The notes under the pieces: generated by a model | Seen by the model: only the letters and a program-made list of their open reading frames with translations | What the model was told of the DNA's origin: nothing | Database searches by the model: none | Translations under genes and position numbers: made by a program | Part shown: piece by piece, positions 9,188-19,385 of the stretch | How the letters are laid out: the number at the start of each line of letters is the position of its first letter | Position numbering within the stretch: the stretch's first letter is position 1 | Origin: Bombyx mori | Lineage: Eukaryota; Arthropoda; Insecta; Lepidoptera; Bombycidae | Reading direction: 5' to 3' | DNA length: 64,000 nucleotides | NCBI RefSeq assembly: GCF_030269925.1 | Contig: NC_085130.1 | Location: forward strand, 12,501-76,500

Positions 9188-12100
9188 CTACGGGAGCTGA
9201 GCGGGGGCCCTTCGCCCGCGCCGCCCACCCCGCCTCTTTCGCCTGAGTGCAACTGAGTTTGGGTCGCACTCTCTTTCTCGCTCCTCCGTTTCGCGGAGCG
9301 TCATGACCAGGTCCGCATAGTCGGCCATCGCTCTCCAGCAACGCTCGTCCTCGACCATGCGGGACACTACGACCGGCAACCTTAAGTCTGCCCCGAGCAC
9401 CGCGACGAGTGACTGCCGCGGATACTCCCACCTCGGGCACGCTTCGAGGGCGTGCTGCGCGTCGTCGTCTGGATGCCCGCATTGGTGGCATCCGGGATGC
9501 GGCTCTCTCCCGACCCGCCACAAGTACCTCCCGAAGCAGCCATGCCCCGAGAGGACCTGCGTGAGCCGGAAATCGAGCACGCCGTGACGCCTGTCAATCC
9601 AGGCCTCCAACACGGGCACCAGGGCTGCGAGGGTGCGCCGCCGGGTTCGAGAACCACGGTGGATCTCCTCTGCAGCCAGCCTCTCTTTCCACTTCAACGT
9701 TGCCACGCGACGCGCAGCACGCCTCCATCGGGCGACGACAGACAGACGGGGCACACTTCCCCGACCCAAAGATTGCGCCCTGCGCCGGTACACCGCGGCC
9801 AGGACCTCGGCCTCGTACTCCCACGGAAGGGAACCGGCGAGGGCGCAAGCGACCTCCGTCGAAATGGTGCGGTAGCCCCGCACGACCCTCACCGCCAGCA
9901 CCCTCTGAACCCTCTGCAAGAGGGCCGCGTTGCGAGCGGAGAGCGTGGGCGACCAGACGGGAGCGCCGTACAGGGCCATGCTCCGCACCACTCCCAGGTA
10001 AAGACGCCGGACCGACTTTCCTCCTCCTCCAATATTTGGGAGCAAGCGGGCTAAGGCACCCGCCGCCCCGAGCAATTTCGGGACCAGCACATCAAAATGC
10101 CGGTCAAAACTCCACCTGCTGTCCAGCACGAGCCCCAGATATTTAAGTTGGGACCGGACAGCGATCGCAGTCCCTCCGATGGTTATGCTCGCGCCGGGAG
10201 GAGGCCCCTTCCGAGCCGGGTGAAAACACACGGCCTCAGACTTGTGCAGGGCGACCTCCAGGCCGAGCTTCCTTATTCTGGCTACGACTGTTGCCACCGC
10301 AGCCGCAGCCAGAATCGACGCCGAACGGTAGTCGTCTCCGCGGGCCGTCACCAGCGTGTCGTCGGCGTAGCAGATGACCTGCACGCCACGCAGGTTAGCC
10401 CCGCGGAGGACCCAGTCGAACCCGACGTCCCACAGGAGCGGACCCAGAACCGACCCCTGCGGGACACCACACGAGACCGCTTTGTGTCCCCACCCCCTCC
10501 GTTCGGGGAAGACCACAGCCCGCCCTGCGAGGTAATCCTCGATCAGGTTCCGGAGACCGGTGGGGACGCGGTGAAACCTTAACGACTCCAGGATGGTGCT
10601 CCAGGGGATCGTATTGAAGGCGTTGGATATGTCTATAGACACCGCCAACAACACGCCTCCCCGGGAGCACGCCTGGTCGGAGAGGTCGCGGACGCGCTGG
10701 ACCGCGTCCAAGGTCGAGCGACCCCTCCGGAACCCGTACTGAGAGTCGGCCAGATTTGGCCCGACATTTTCAAGGTGCCGCACGAGGCGACCGGCAACGA
10801 CGCGCTCGAGAAGCTTGCCGGCCTCGCTCAGCACGACTATTGGGCGATACCCCGATGGCTGGTCTCTGGGGCGCCCCTCCTTGGGGATGAGGACCAACCG
10901 ACCCGTCTTCCATTCTTCCGGGAACCTGCCCTCTCGGAGGCACCTGCTGAGCAGCCCTCGGAGGACAGGTCCCAGACCACCCTCAGTCTGTAATGCCAGC
11001 GCCCAGGCCCGATTCGACAGTCCATCGGGACCTGGCGCCGTCCTCCTCGCCTTCATTTTTTCGATGGCCGCACCAAATTCCGCCGGCGACACCTCCTCCT
11101 CTTCTGCACCAATCTGAGCTCCGGTTGTCGGTGTTATCATGACGGGGGGAACGAAGGGAGTTCCAGGTGCGTCTGGAAACAGTCCCCCAATCACGTGCCG
11201 AACGATGTCAGGCGGCAGGGTGCTCGTCGCGGGCGGGGCCCAAGAGCGCATTGTGCTCCGCGCGAGGCGATACGGTCGCCCCCACGGGTCGCGGTCCAGC
11301 GTCTCCAAAAGCTCCTTCCACGCCGCCTCCTTCGCCTCTCCAATGGCGACGCGCAGGGCCCGCACGTCCTCCCGGTACTCCTCGTACGCCCGGTCCTCTT
11401 CTTCCTCGTCCCGGCGCCTCCGACGACGAAGGTGTTGATATTTTCGGCGACTACCGGCGCATCGGCGTCGCAGGCCGGCGATCCCCTCGTTCCACCAGTA
11501 GACTTGGCGCCTCGGCGCGTACGCTCGGACGCGGGGCATGGCGTAGTCGCAGACTCGCGACATCGCCTCGCGCAGCCGCTCCGCACCCTCGCGCACGTCC
11601 GCCGGCTCGCCCAGGGAGTCCAACCGCCAAGCCTGGACGACGGCCGCCTCCTGCAGCCGCTCCGTGTCGAGGCGCTTCAGGGCCCAGCGCGGGCCCTCCA
11701 CGCCGCCACCAAAGGGCAAAGTCGTTACCGAAGAAGACTCCGGGGCCGCGGCCACACGGAAACCAATGTAGCGGTGGTCGGAGAGCGTCTCCACGTCGAC
11801 CAACACCTCCCAACCGCAGACGCGGCGCGCGACGTCGGGGGTCCCAAAAGACACATCCACCACGGACCCACCCGAACGACGGACGCATGTGTTCTCGGCG
11901 CCGCGGTTGAGGACAACGAGACCGCTCCCGACCAACCACTCCTCCGTCTCCCGTCCCCTGGGACAGGTGACCGGGGAACCCCAAGCGGACGACTTCGCGT
12001 TGAGGTCCCCGAGAACGAGCGCGCGCCTTGAGCGCGACCTCCCCACGACCTGACCGAGTTCGTCGAGAAAGGACTCGAATTCGGCGAGCGGCCGGTTAGG

Positions 12101-12391
12101 GGAGAAGTACACCCCGACGACGAGCAAGCCCGCCCAGAAGACTGCGACGAAGCCCCGACCCCTCTGTACGACGTCGAATTCAGGCGGAGCGCCCACCGCT
12201 GACCGACGCTGGACCACGGCCACCAGGCCGTCAATATCTCCCGCCCAGTCGGGAACCGAAGGGACCCGGTAGGGCTCGGCGACGACCGCCAGATGGGTCA
12301 ACCGCTCCGCCATGCTCTGGATCAGCAGGTCCTGAGCTCTGGCGGAGCGATTGAGGTTGCCCTGTAGTATATGATAAGGGCTGCTGGTCAT
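9188..12391 (-). CDS. e2 ORF2: endonuclease-reverse transcriptase (1067 aa)
   Basis: An intact S1 ORF2 with the EN, RT and C-terminal knuckle architecture described for e1. The start is the ATG at 12391-12389 in the TAATG overlap. Catalytic-type residues (E39, D129, SDH 204-206, D587, YADD 675-678) are all kept. Compared with e9 I count about seven substitutions, such as Val/Ile in the AIGEAK region, Thr/Lys in the LARS[TK]MRSW stretch and Arg/Ser in GADL[RS]LPV. None falls in a catalytic motif, so the copy looks functional. Confidence 0.92.
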   Translation of the reverse strand: MTSSPYHILQGNLNRSARAQDLLIQSMAERLTHLAVVAEPYRVPSVPDWAGDIDGLVAVVQRRSAVGAPPEFDVVQRGRGFVAVFWAGLLVVGVYFSPNRPLAEFESFLDELGQVVGRSRSRRALVLGDLNAKSSAWGSPVTCPRGRETEEWLVGSGLVVLNRGAENTCVRRSGGSVVDVSFGTPDVARRVCGWEVLVDVETLSDHRYIGFRVAAAPESSSVTTLPFGGGVEGPRWALKRLDTERLQEAAVVQAWRLDSLGEPADVREGAERLREAMSRVCDYAMPRVRAYAPRRQVYWWNEGIAGLRRRCAGSRRKYQHLRRRRRRDEEEEDRAYEEYREDVRALRVAIGEAKEAAWKELLETLDRDPWGRPYRLARSTMRSWAPPATSTLPPDIVRHVIGGLFPDAPGTPFVPPVMITPTTGAQIGAEEEEVSPAEFGAAIEKMKARRTAPGPDGLSNRAWALALQTEGGLGPVLRGLLSRCLREGRFPEEWKTGRLVLIPKEGRPRDQPSGYRPIVVLSEAGKLLERVVAGRLVRHLENVGPNLADSQYGFRRGRSTLDAVQRVRDLSDQACSRGGVLLAVSIDISNAFNTIPWSTILESLRFHRVPTGLRNLIEDYLAGRAVVFPERRGWGHKAVSCGVPQGSVLGPLLWDVGFDWVLRGANLRGVQVICYADDTLVTARGDDYRSASILAAAAVATVVARIRKLGLEVALHKSEAVCFHPARKGPPPGASITIGGTAIAVRSQLKYLGLVLDSRWSFDRHFDVLVPKLLGAAGALARLLPNIGGGGKSVRRLYLGVVRSMALYGAPVWSPTLSARNAALLQRVQRVLAVRVVRGYRTISTEVACALAGSLPWEYEAEVLAAVYRRRAQSLGRGSVPRLSVVARWRRAARRVATLKWKERLAAEEIHRGSRTRRRTLAALVPVLEAWIDRRHGVLDFRLTQVLSGHGCFGRYLWRVGREPHPGCHQCGHPDDDAQHALEACPRWEYPRQSLVAVLGADLRLPVVVSRMVEDERCWRAMADYADLVMTLRETEERERECDPNSVALRRKRRGGRRGRRAPAQLP

Positions 12392-14532
12392 TATTCGTCG
12401 TCCATTGGTGTCGCCGTAGCCGTACCGGGCTGACTCCGCCGTTTCTCTTCGGCGGCGCTGCTCCTCTGTTGCCTTTGTTTCGGGGGCTTGGCGCAAGCCT
12501 TGCCCCCGGAGACGTGCGCTGCAGGCCTACCGGCGCCGGCGCAGATTGTACAATGCGGGGTGAGCGCGCAGCCCGCGGACTTGTGGCCGGTCTGGCCGCA
12601 GCGGTAGCACTCACCACTGCGGTCCACCGACGATGGGCAGCGGGCACTCACGTGGCCCAGTGCGTGGCAGCGGTAGCACTGCAGGCGCCTCGCCTCGAGG
12701 AGTTGCGCGCGAAGGACGCTCCACCCGATCCGCAGCTTGTTGACGGCCAATATTTTTTTGACACCCGCTATGGGGCATCTGACCAAGACCTGGCCAGTGC
12801 CTCCGGGGCCCATTTTTATTTCCCCAACCTTCACAACGTCGGGGGGGCACTCTCCAATCCTGGCGACCTCGGCAACAAGCTCCTCCCGGGATATGGATTC
12901 GTCGAGGCCGCTCAGTCTGACAGCGGCCGTTATTGTCGGCCTCGAGACGACAATGCTGTCCGAGGGCAAAACCTCCCGTAATTTCTCCGCCAGCAAATCA
13001 GCTTTTTCGTTCTGGTCGGCGCCGTCTACGACCAATACCTTTGCTCCCGTCACCGCCGAGCGTATCCGCTGGATAGGGATCCCCAGCTCTGCCGTATCGA
13101 TTTTAGCCCTGGCCTCGGCGAGGACTGCCCGATAGGTGACTCCGCGCTCGACGGCCTCCGGCTGCAGCTTGACAATAACTGCCTGCGAGCGGGGTGGCCG
13201 GAGTCTCTTCTTCTTTTCCTTCAGGGGCGGTGGAGCGGGCACGGTGCCGGTCGCCGTCGCCGTCCTCGGCTTGGCGCCTCTTCGGGCTACCGTCGTCCAG
13301 GCTTCCGTCAGAGCAGCTGGGGCGGGGGGGAATGTCCGTGGTTCTGGTTGAGCCGGCTGCTGCCTGCTTTTCGGCGCCTTCTTTTTCTGCGGGCCACCAC
13401 CGTTGGGTGCCGCCGTCGCGACTGCAGCTGTTGGTCCGGGCGTCGGCATTGATTCTGCTGCCGTTGGTGGTGTCGGCGTCTTTTCTTGACCGCGGCTTCT
13501 CCTGTGGTCTGCGGCCAGGGGTGGTCTCATCCTGGGCTCTGGAGGCAGTCGCGCTTCCAGCCCAGAGAGGCGCGCATCCAGCATGGTGCCGACCGCACGC
13601 ATGATGCGCTGGAGGCGCCGCTCCTCCTCGTCGTCGCTCCGTTGGATCGGGGCGGGGGCGGGTACGGGGGCGGGGACGGCTGCCGGCGATCCCACGGCCT
13701 GGGCCAGGCGCGCCATCTCCGACCTCATGTCGGCGATCGCATTCTTGAGGTGCAGGATCTCGGCCTCCTGCCTCCTGCAGAGCTCCTGCAGCCTCTTCGT
13801 CTCACCGTCGGTAGTCCTTGCTGCCATATCTTCCTTGGCCTCCCGAATGGCGGCAGCCATCTCCTTCAGGGCACGTACGTATGTGCCCTTCAGGTTCCCA
13901 GACTTGGCCGCGATTGCTACGGCCAGCTTCGCGGACTCGTCTAGTCGACGTTCGGGGTCGAGTGCTGGTTCCCCCGTGCTGCCCGCGACGGCGTCTTCCC
14001 TCACTCGCAGCTTTCGGACACTCTCGGTGACCTCTCTCTCGGCGCGCAGCGCCAGCTCCTCTCGTTGGGCCTTCACATACGCCTCCTTGGCGGCGGCGAG
14101 GCCAACGTACTGCCCGGTTGTGGGCGGTCTTCCTCTGCCCCTCTTTGACGGGGTCTTGGAGGCGGCTCTTCGGGCTGAGCACGCCGTCTCTTCACCGGAG
14201 CTGCTCTCTGAGCACTCCGTGCTGGAGCCCTTCAGCCTCTTTCTTCGGCTTCCGGTCAACGACGAACGGCTCGAGCTGGCCGTCGCCATGCTATCGTCCG
14301 ACAAGACGTTTGCTGCTTCGTTGTCCTTCACGGACCCTCCTCTACGTTCTTTATTTTCTCCGTCCTTCGCGGACACCCTACCACCGTCCTTCACGGACCT
14401 CTTCGAACAGTTATTGCCCCCCCCAGAAGACGAGGGGCAGCGTGCGGCCGATCGCTCGGCCGCACGGAGGGATTCTCCCCCCGCGGAGCGGGAGGTACCC
14501 TCCTGGGGTAATTCTTCTTTATAACTGGACAT
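12391..14532 (-). CDS. e2 ORF1: Gag-like protein (713 aa)
   Basis: An intact S1 Gag of the same length as in e1, with AT-hook-like GRGRPP, coiled coil and three zinc knuckles. It differs from e1 at about seven residues (for example SSGRSS to SSSRSS, KIDPAEL to KIDTAEL, VVEGADQ to VVDGADQ, and GTAAAT to GTATAT before the MDDE end) and appears identical to the e9 protein. Mostly scattered conservative changes fit a family kept under protein-level constraint or very recently copied. Confidence 0.92.
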   Translation of the reverse strand: MSSYKEELPQEGTSRSAGGESLRAAERSAARCPSSSGGGNNCSKRSVKDGGRVSAKDGENKERRGGSVKDNEAANVLSDDSMATASSSRSSLTGSRRKRLKGSSTECSESSSGEETACSARRAASKTPSKRGRGRPPTTGQYVGLAAAKEAYVKAQREELALRAEREVTESVRKLRVREDAVAGSTGEPALDPERRLDESAKLAVAIAAKSGNLKGTYVRALKEMAAAIREAKEDMAARTTDGETKRLQELCRRQEAEILHLKNAIADMRSEMARLAQAVGSPAAVPAPVPAPAPIQRSDDEEERRLQRIMRAVGTMLDARLSGLEARLPPEPRMRPPLAADHRRSRGQEKTPTPPTAAESMPTPGPTAAVATAAPNGGGPQKKKAPKSRQQPAQPEPRTFPPAPAALTEAWTTVARRGAKPRTATATGTVPAPPPLKEKKKRLRPPRSQAVIVKLQPEAVERGVTYRAVLAEARAKIDTAELGIPIQRIRSAVTGAKVLVVDGADQNEKADLLAEKLREVLPSDSIVVSRPTITAAVRLSGLDESISREELVAEVARIGECPPDVVKVGEIKMGPGGTGQVLVRCPIAGVKKILAVNKLRIGWSVLRAQLLEARRLQCYRCHALGHVSARCPSSVDRSGECYRCGQTGHKSAGCALTPHCTICAGAGRPAAHVSGGKACAKPPKQRQQRSSAAEEKRRSQPGTATATPMDDE

Positions 14533-15405
14533 TTTTTCATTATGTTATTTCCTGTTTTTATTAGCCAGGGGTACGGTCCCCTGGGACGCCCTCGCGACTG
14601 GTCTCCCACCAGCCATGCATCCCATCGCCGGGCGCCAGAGCTTAAGATTGGGGTATTTTTTATAGAGGTTTACGTCCTCGCGGCCCCGTACCTCGCGGCA
14701 GCGGCCCCCGTCCCCCACACGGTGAGGATTACGGGTTGGCCGGCAGTCCATCGAGTGCAACGAGCAGCACGACGGACCACCGCCCTACGCTCGAGTGAGC
14801 ACCAATCCACGAAGCCACGCCGGTATACCGGTACCCCCCTCTGGAGGGCGTTCCCCTGTAGCTGTGCAGCCGGGGACATGGCGACCAGCGGCCGGAAGAA
14901 GCGCAAACAACGCCGGCTCGCTTTCTCAACGACGAAGGCAGACCAAGAGCGGCCCGCCACCTCCGATGGGTCACGCCGAAAATAGTTCGGACGTGGCCCC
15001 AAAACAAAAAGATGAAAAAAGAAAAAGTAAAACCAATAAGACAAATAAAACAAAAGAAGGCAAAACAAACAGAAAATAAAACAAAATAACATAAAGGGGA
15101 AGATAACACGAAGGGGGAAAATGGGAACGAGGAGGCCCGGGCATCCCCAGAAGAAACACCCTTCAGCCAGTGAAGGGCGTGGAGAGCCCGGAACCCCCCG
15201 TGCTGGTTTTGGTCCGCGTCGCTCAATCTCCCCCGCCGTGACACGACGAGAAAGAAGGAGCGATACCCCTGGGAGTGTGACTGCTCCCAGAAGCCCGTTA
15301 TCCGCCACCTACGGACGCGCCCGGTGGAAGTCCAGCAAAACTCCCCCACAGACGGAGCCCCCGGCCACGCTGAGTGCGCGCCGGGGGGCCCGCCCAGGTC
15401 CCGGG
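14533..15405 (-). other. e2 5' UTR
   Basis: Leader of 873 bp homologous to that of e1, with the same palindrome, hairpins and U-rich tract (A-rich on the plus strand at about 15000-15120). It ends in CCCGGG at 15401-15405, where the 100-bp tRNA-like segment begins. Confidence 0.6.
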
Positions 15406-15505
15406 AAATGACATTTTGACGATATAACCATGGGCTCGAACGTGGTTACTCCTTCACTGCGTACTTGATTTCATAGTTCACACCGCTAGACCAGGCGTAT
15501 TGCTT
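15406..15505 (-). other. 100-bp tRNA-like (SINE-type) segment at the 5' end of e2
   Basis: A non-telomeric 100-bp segment sits between the e2 5' end and the next AACCT tract. On the minus strand it carries TGGTCTAGCGG (15493-15483), matching the Pol III A box, and GTTCGAGCC (15441-15433), matching a B box, about 52 nt apart as in tRNA-derived SINEs. A stem TAACCA/TGGTTA surrounds the B box. It does not fold into a convincing complete tRNA. An identical copy caps e6 (33459-33558). It may be a Pol III RNA joined by template jumping at the end of reverse transcription (inference). Confidence 0.55.
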
Positions 15506-15600
15506 AACCTAACCTAACCTAACCTAACCTAACCTAACCTAACCTAACCTAACCTAACCTAACCTAACCTAACCTAACCTAACCTAACCTAACCTAACCT
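15506..15600. repeat. (AACCT)19 spacer between the tRNA-like segment and e3
   Basis: Nineteen perfect repeats. The count equals that of the tract following the same 100-bp segment at 33559-33653. Confidence 0.95.
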
Positions 15601-15622
15601 TTTTTTTTTTTTTTTTTTTTTT

Positions 15623-16136
15623 CGGGTAGAGGGCCGAACCTCCTACGAGGTCCCCGCGCAAAAGGGGCGCGCGGGGTATGTGAGACTCAACGATCTGCAT
15701 GGTGTTGTGAGCAGACCGCGGGCCCAAGGATTTTAGAGCCCACCCACTAAACGACTCCTCTGCACTCTTACACCCGACGTCCGATCCCCTCCGAGGTCAG
15801 AACCCGGATGAGGTAGGGGGGCTACCGCGGTCAACACTACAACCAGACGGCGCGGCTCACCCCAAGGACGCCCAGCCGACGGAGCCTTCGAGGCGAATCG
15901 AAGGCTCTGAAACGTCGGCCGTCTCGGTACGGCAGCCCGTCGGGCCGCCCAGACGGTGCCGCTGGTGTCCCGGAATACCCCGCTGGACCAGAACCAGCCT
16001 GCCGGGTCGGGACGCGATACACCGTCGACCGGTCGCTCTATTCACTCCACGGCAGCGCGCTAGAGTGCTGGTAGCGCGCCGCGCGGCCTCACCCCCTCAG
16101 GTCGCCCCTTGACCTTCACCGGGGGGAGGCCGCCAC
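15623..16136 (-). other. e3 3' UTR with perfect 8-bp stem
   Basis: A 514-bp non-coding stretch. Close to the poly(A) end lie two hairpins: ACCTC/GAGGT, and CCCCGCGC/GCGCGGGG (arms 15652-15659 and 15669-15676, nine-base loop). The second stem is also intact in the diverged S3 fragment, where the loop has changed, so it is probably selected. A role in RT recognition of the RNA 3' end is inferred by analogy with SART1. Confidence 0.6.
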
Positions 16137-19100
16137 CTACAGGGGCCGGGACGTACGGGCGTATTCCCGCCTCCGGCCCCCGGCTCGACGGCGACGGATC
16201 GGTGCGGAAAGGGAAGAGCTCTCCCTCTCTCGCTCCGCCGCCTCCTTCTGCGAGATGGTGGACTCGCAGAAGTCGAGCATCGCCTTCCAGGACGCGTCGC
16301 TGCCGAGCATCGTAGCCACGACGCGCGGCAGCGAGAGGTCCTCTCCAATGACCGCGACGAGGGCGGCGCGTTGCTCGTCGAATCCAGAGCAACGCGCCAG
16401 CGTGTGTTCCGCTGTGTCTTCCTCGTCGCGGTCCGCGCAGTGGTGGCACTGCGCCGTCGGTTCCCTTCCGGCTATCTTGTGCAAGTACCGGCCGAAACAA
16501 CCATGGCCGGTAAGCATCTGCGTTAGCCGGAAGGTGAGGCATCCGCGGTCGCGGCCCACCCAGTCCGCGAGAACCGGGCGGACCGCCTCGACGGTTCGGA
16601 GGCCGGCCGACGGGTCCGCCAAGCGGCGAGACCACGCCTCCAGCACGGACCGCCGAGAGTGGAGCCTCCGCGCTCGAACTACACCTTCGCTGGGGCGCCC
16701 TTCCCCCCTAGAGCGGAGGTCGCTACGCCACCGGTAATCGGCAGCGAGCGCCTCCGCCTCCAGGTCCCAGGGTGGCGCCCCGGCGAGCAAGCACGCCGCC
16801 TCGAAGGAGACGGTGCGGTATCCTCGGATCGCCCTGACCGCGATCGCGCGCTGCGGACGTCGCAGCGCCGCGACGTTCTCGCGGGTCAGGGCGTGGCACC
16901 ATACGGGAGCCCCGTATAGTGCCATCGACCGCACCACCCCCATGTAGAGGCGGCGCGCCACCTGATCGGGACCCCCGACGTTTGGAAGCAGCCGGCTCAG
17001 AGAGCCGGCCGTCGCCATCAGTCGAGGGCCCAACTTCTCAAAGTGAGCGCGGAAGTTCCACCGACCATCCAGTTCGAGGCCGAGGTACCGAAGACCGGTC
17101 ACCCCGACCCCGACGCGGACGCCTCCGATCACGAGGTGGGCACCCAGAGGCGGCGCTCGTCCCGGCCCGTGAAACAACAGGGCCTGGGTTTTGTCGAGCG
17201 CCACCTCGAGTCCCAGCCGTCGGATCCTTGTGACGACGTGTGCCACGCCTGCGCACGCCAGACGGGCAGACTCCCGGTAGTCCCTCCCCGGAGCCACGAC
17301 CAACGTGTCGTCGGCGTAACATATTACGCTCAGCCCGGGGAGGGGACCCCGAATGACGCCCCGCAGGACCCAGTCGTAGCCGATGTTCCACAGCAGGGGG
17401 CCCAGGACAGACCCCTGCGGAACACCGCGCTCGACGGGGAAGCGGAACATCGCCCCACCGTGTCCGATGCACTGGATCGACCTGCCCTCGAGGTAGGAGC
17501 CGATCAGTCGGCGGAGGTATGCGGGGACGCCGTGATACTCCAGCGCCCCCGCGATCACCGACCAGGGCAGGGTGTTGAAGGCGTTCCTTACATCTAAGGA
17601 TAACGCCATCGCCACCCCGCCCCGGGATACGGCTTCGTCGGAGAGGGCCCGCACGCGCAGAATTGCGTCGATAGTCGAGCGGCCCTCTCTGAAGCCGTAT
17701 TGCTCCGCCGAAAGATCAGGACCCGTCTCGGTCAGGTGCCGGACGATGCGGGCCGCGACGATCCTCTCGAGCATCTTGCCCGCTTCGTCCAGCAACACGA
17801 TGGGGCGATAGCCCGCGGGTGAGTCCGCGGGGCGCCCGTCCTTCCGCAGAAGGACCAGTCTGCCCGTCTTCCATTTCGACGGGAACCGTCCCGACTCGAG
17901 GCACGCTTCGAAAAGCCCCCCGAGCCGGTCCCCTAGGGCCTCGAAGGCCAAGCTCCAGACCCGGCCGTGAACGCCGTCAGGGCCGGGGGCCGCGTCCTTC
18001 GCTCTCATTCTGGACACGGCCGCATGGATCTCCGCCCCCGTGATAGGGGGAGGGGGCTCCTCGGCAGCGGGAACGCTGGGGCGACGCGGAGGCGTGCCCC
18101 ACGTGGCGTCCATCTGGGGAGGCTCAAAGTCCCCCCCCGCTGCCGGCGGGAAGAGTGCCGCAACAATTTCCCGCAGCTGCCGAGGCTGGAGCCGCTCGGT
18201 CACCGGGAGCGCCCACGGTTGCAGTTTCCTGCGAACCATCTTGTATGGGCGCCCCCAGGGATCTTCGTCGAGCGACTCCAGGAGAGTCTTCATGCTCTGC
18301 TTCTTGGCCTCGCCGATGGCCAGCTGCAGCGCCGTCTGCTTTTGACGACAGTCAGCGTGCAGCTGGGCCGCCGTCTCCGCGAACGCAGCGTCGCGACGAC
18401 GGCGGCGGCGGTGGCGTGCGCTCCGGCGGCGCGCCCTCACGCACTCCTCGCGGAGTCTTGCGATCTCGGGCGACCACCAGAACGAACCCCCACGTGGTGC
18501 TCGGGGGCCGACCCGGGGCATGGCGGCATCGCAAATGTTTGCCATGGTGCCCCGGAACCAGTCGACCTCCGCATCCACGTCCGCGAGCCGCGCGGGTTTT
18601 GGTGCCCACGCAGCAACAGCGGCCGCCTCCATCAGCAACTCCTTATTCATTCGTTTCAAGGCCCACCTGGGGAACGAACGGGGCGCACCTTGCGGGAGCT
18701 CCTCCTCACCGCGGGCGCCCGCGGCTGACGACGACGACAAGGAGGAGGCGGAGAGCTCAAATCGGACGTATCTGTGGTCCGAGAGCGTCTCCGCCCCCTC
18801 GAGTACGCGCCAGCCGCGGGTGCGGCGCACGGCGGACGGGGACGCGAACGTCACGTCCACGTGAGATTCCCCGTTCCACCGCACGCAAGTCGCGACCGTG
18901 CCTCTGTTTAGGAGACAGAGGCCAGTCGCGATCGCCCACTCCGAAAGGGCCTCGCCTCTCGCATCCGTGCGGGGGGAACCCCAAGCCGTGCACTTGGCAT
19001 TGAAGTCCCCCGCGACGATGACAGGGCGGGACCCGAGGCGGTGCAAAAGCGCCTCGAGCCCGCCCAGAAACCGCTCGAACTCGGCGAGGCTCCTGTTCGG

Positions 19101-19385
19101 AGAAAAGTACGCCCCGATCACGACGGTCCCGTCGATCCTAGCCGCGACGTACCCGGGTCCCCTGGCCACCATATCCAAGGGGGGTAACGCCGCGGACTGT
19201 CTCAGTACGATGGCCACGGAGCCGTCGACGTCCCCGATCCAGCAGTCCTGGTCGGTGGGGACGAAGTACGGCTCCGCGGCGACAGCGACGTCGATTGACC
19301 ACTCCGCCATGGTGTGGACGAGGAGATCCTGTGCCCTGGCGGAGTGGTTCAAATTGCACTGGAGGAAGCGGTGGACGCAACCCAT
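16137..19385 (-). CDS. e3 ORF2: endonuclease-reverse transcriptase (1082 aa)
   Basis: The S2 target-primed reverse transcription enzyme. It starts at the ATG 19385-19383 inside TAATG. The APE-like endonuclease covers about residues 5-208 (N11, E38, D127/N129, D177, SDH 202-204). The linker at 318-332 is very Arg-rich. RT covers about 500-790, with SLDVRNAFN (D598), GVPQGS 654-659 and YADD 690-693. A C-terminal CX2CX10HX4C knuckle (CHHC...HTLARC) precedes a basic tail. There is no RNase H. Residue 310 is Arg (Lys in e6), the only protein difference seen between the twins. The frame is intact. Confidence 0.93.
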   Translation of the reverse strand: MGCVHRFLQCNLNHSARAQDLLVHTMAEWSIDVAVAAEPYFVPTDQDCWIGDVDGSVAIVLRQSAALPPLDMVARGPGYVAARIDGTVVIGAYFSPNRSLAEFERFLGGLEALLHRLGSRPVIVAGDFNAKCTAWGSPRTDARGEALSEWAIATGLCLLNRGTVATCVRWNGESHVDVTFASPSAVRRTRGWRVLEGAETLSDHRYVRFELSASSLSSSSAAGARGEEELPQGAPRSFPRWALKRMNKELLMEAAAVAAWAPKPARLADVDAEVDWFRGTMANICDAAMPRVGPRAPRGGSFWWSPEIARLREECVRARRRSARHRRRRRRDAAFAETAAQLHADCRQKQTALQLAIGEAKKQSMKTLLESLDEDPWGRPYKMVRRKLQPWALPVTERLQPRQLREIVAALFPPAAGGDFEPPQMDATWGTPPRRPSVPAAEEPPPPITGAEIHAAVSRMRAKDAAPGPDGVHGRVWSLAFEALGDRLGGLFEACLESGRFPSKWKTGRLVLLRKDGRPADSPAGYRPIVLLDEAGKMLERIVAARIVRHLTETGPDLSAEQYGFREGRSTIDAILRVRALSDEAVSRGGVAMALSLDVRNAFNTLPWSVIAGALEYHGVPAYLRRLIGSYLEGRSIQCIGHGGAMFRFPVERGVPQGSVLGPLLWNIGYDWVLRGVIRGPLPGLSVICYADDTLVVAPGRDYRESARLACAGVAHVVTRIRRLGLEVALDKTQALLFHGPGRAPPLGAHLVIGGVRVGVGVTGLRYLGLELDGRWNFRAHFEKLGPRLMATAGSLSRLLPNVGGPDQVARRLYMGVVRSMALYGAPVWCHALTRENVAALRRPQRAIAVRAIRGYRTVSFEAACLLAGAPPWDLEAEALAADYRWRSDLRSRGEGRPSEGVVRARRLHSRRSVLEAWSRRLADPSAGLRTVEAVRPVLADWVGRDRGCLTFRLTQMLTGHGCFGRYLHKIAGREPTAQCHHCADRDEEDTAEHTLARCSGFDEQRAALVAVIGEDLSLPRVVATMLGSDASWKAMLDFCESTISQKEAAERERESSSLSAPIRRRRAGGRRREYARTSRPL

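Larger units (their letters stand above)
8696..15405 (-). mobile_element. e2: full-length S1-family telomere LINE
   Basis: This second complete S1 copy has a 6679-bp body and a poly(A) tail of about 31 (T-run 8696-8726). Layout and junction are as in e1, except that its 5' end (CCCGGG at 15401-15405) is not followed directly by telomere repeat but by a 100-bp tRNA-like segment. Both ORFs are intact. By protein sequence it is closer to e9 (ORF1 identical by eye) than to e1 (seven ORF1 substitutions). Confidence 0.9.

Noticed and set aside
15406..15505. Intact tRNA gene
   Set aside because: A-box and B-box words are present, but acceptor and anticodon stems do not form convincingly. Reported only as tRNA-like.
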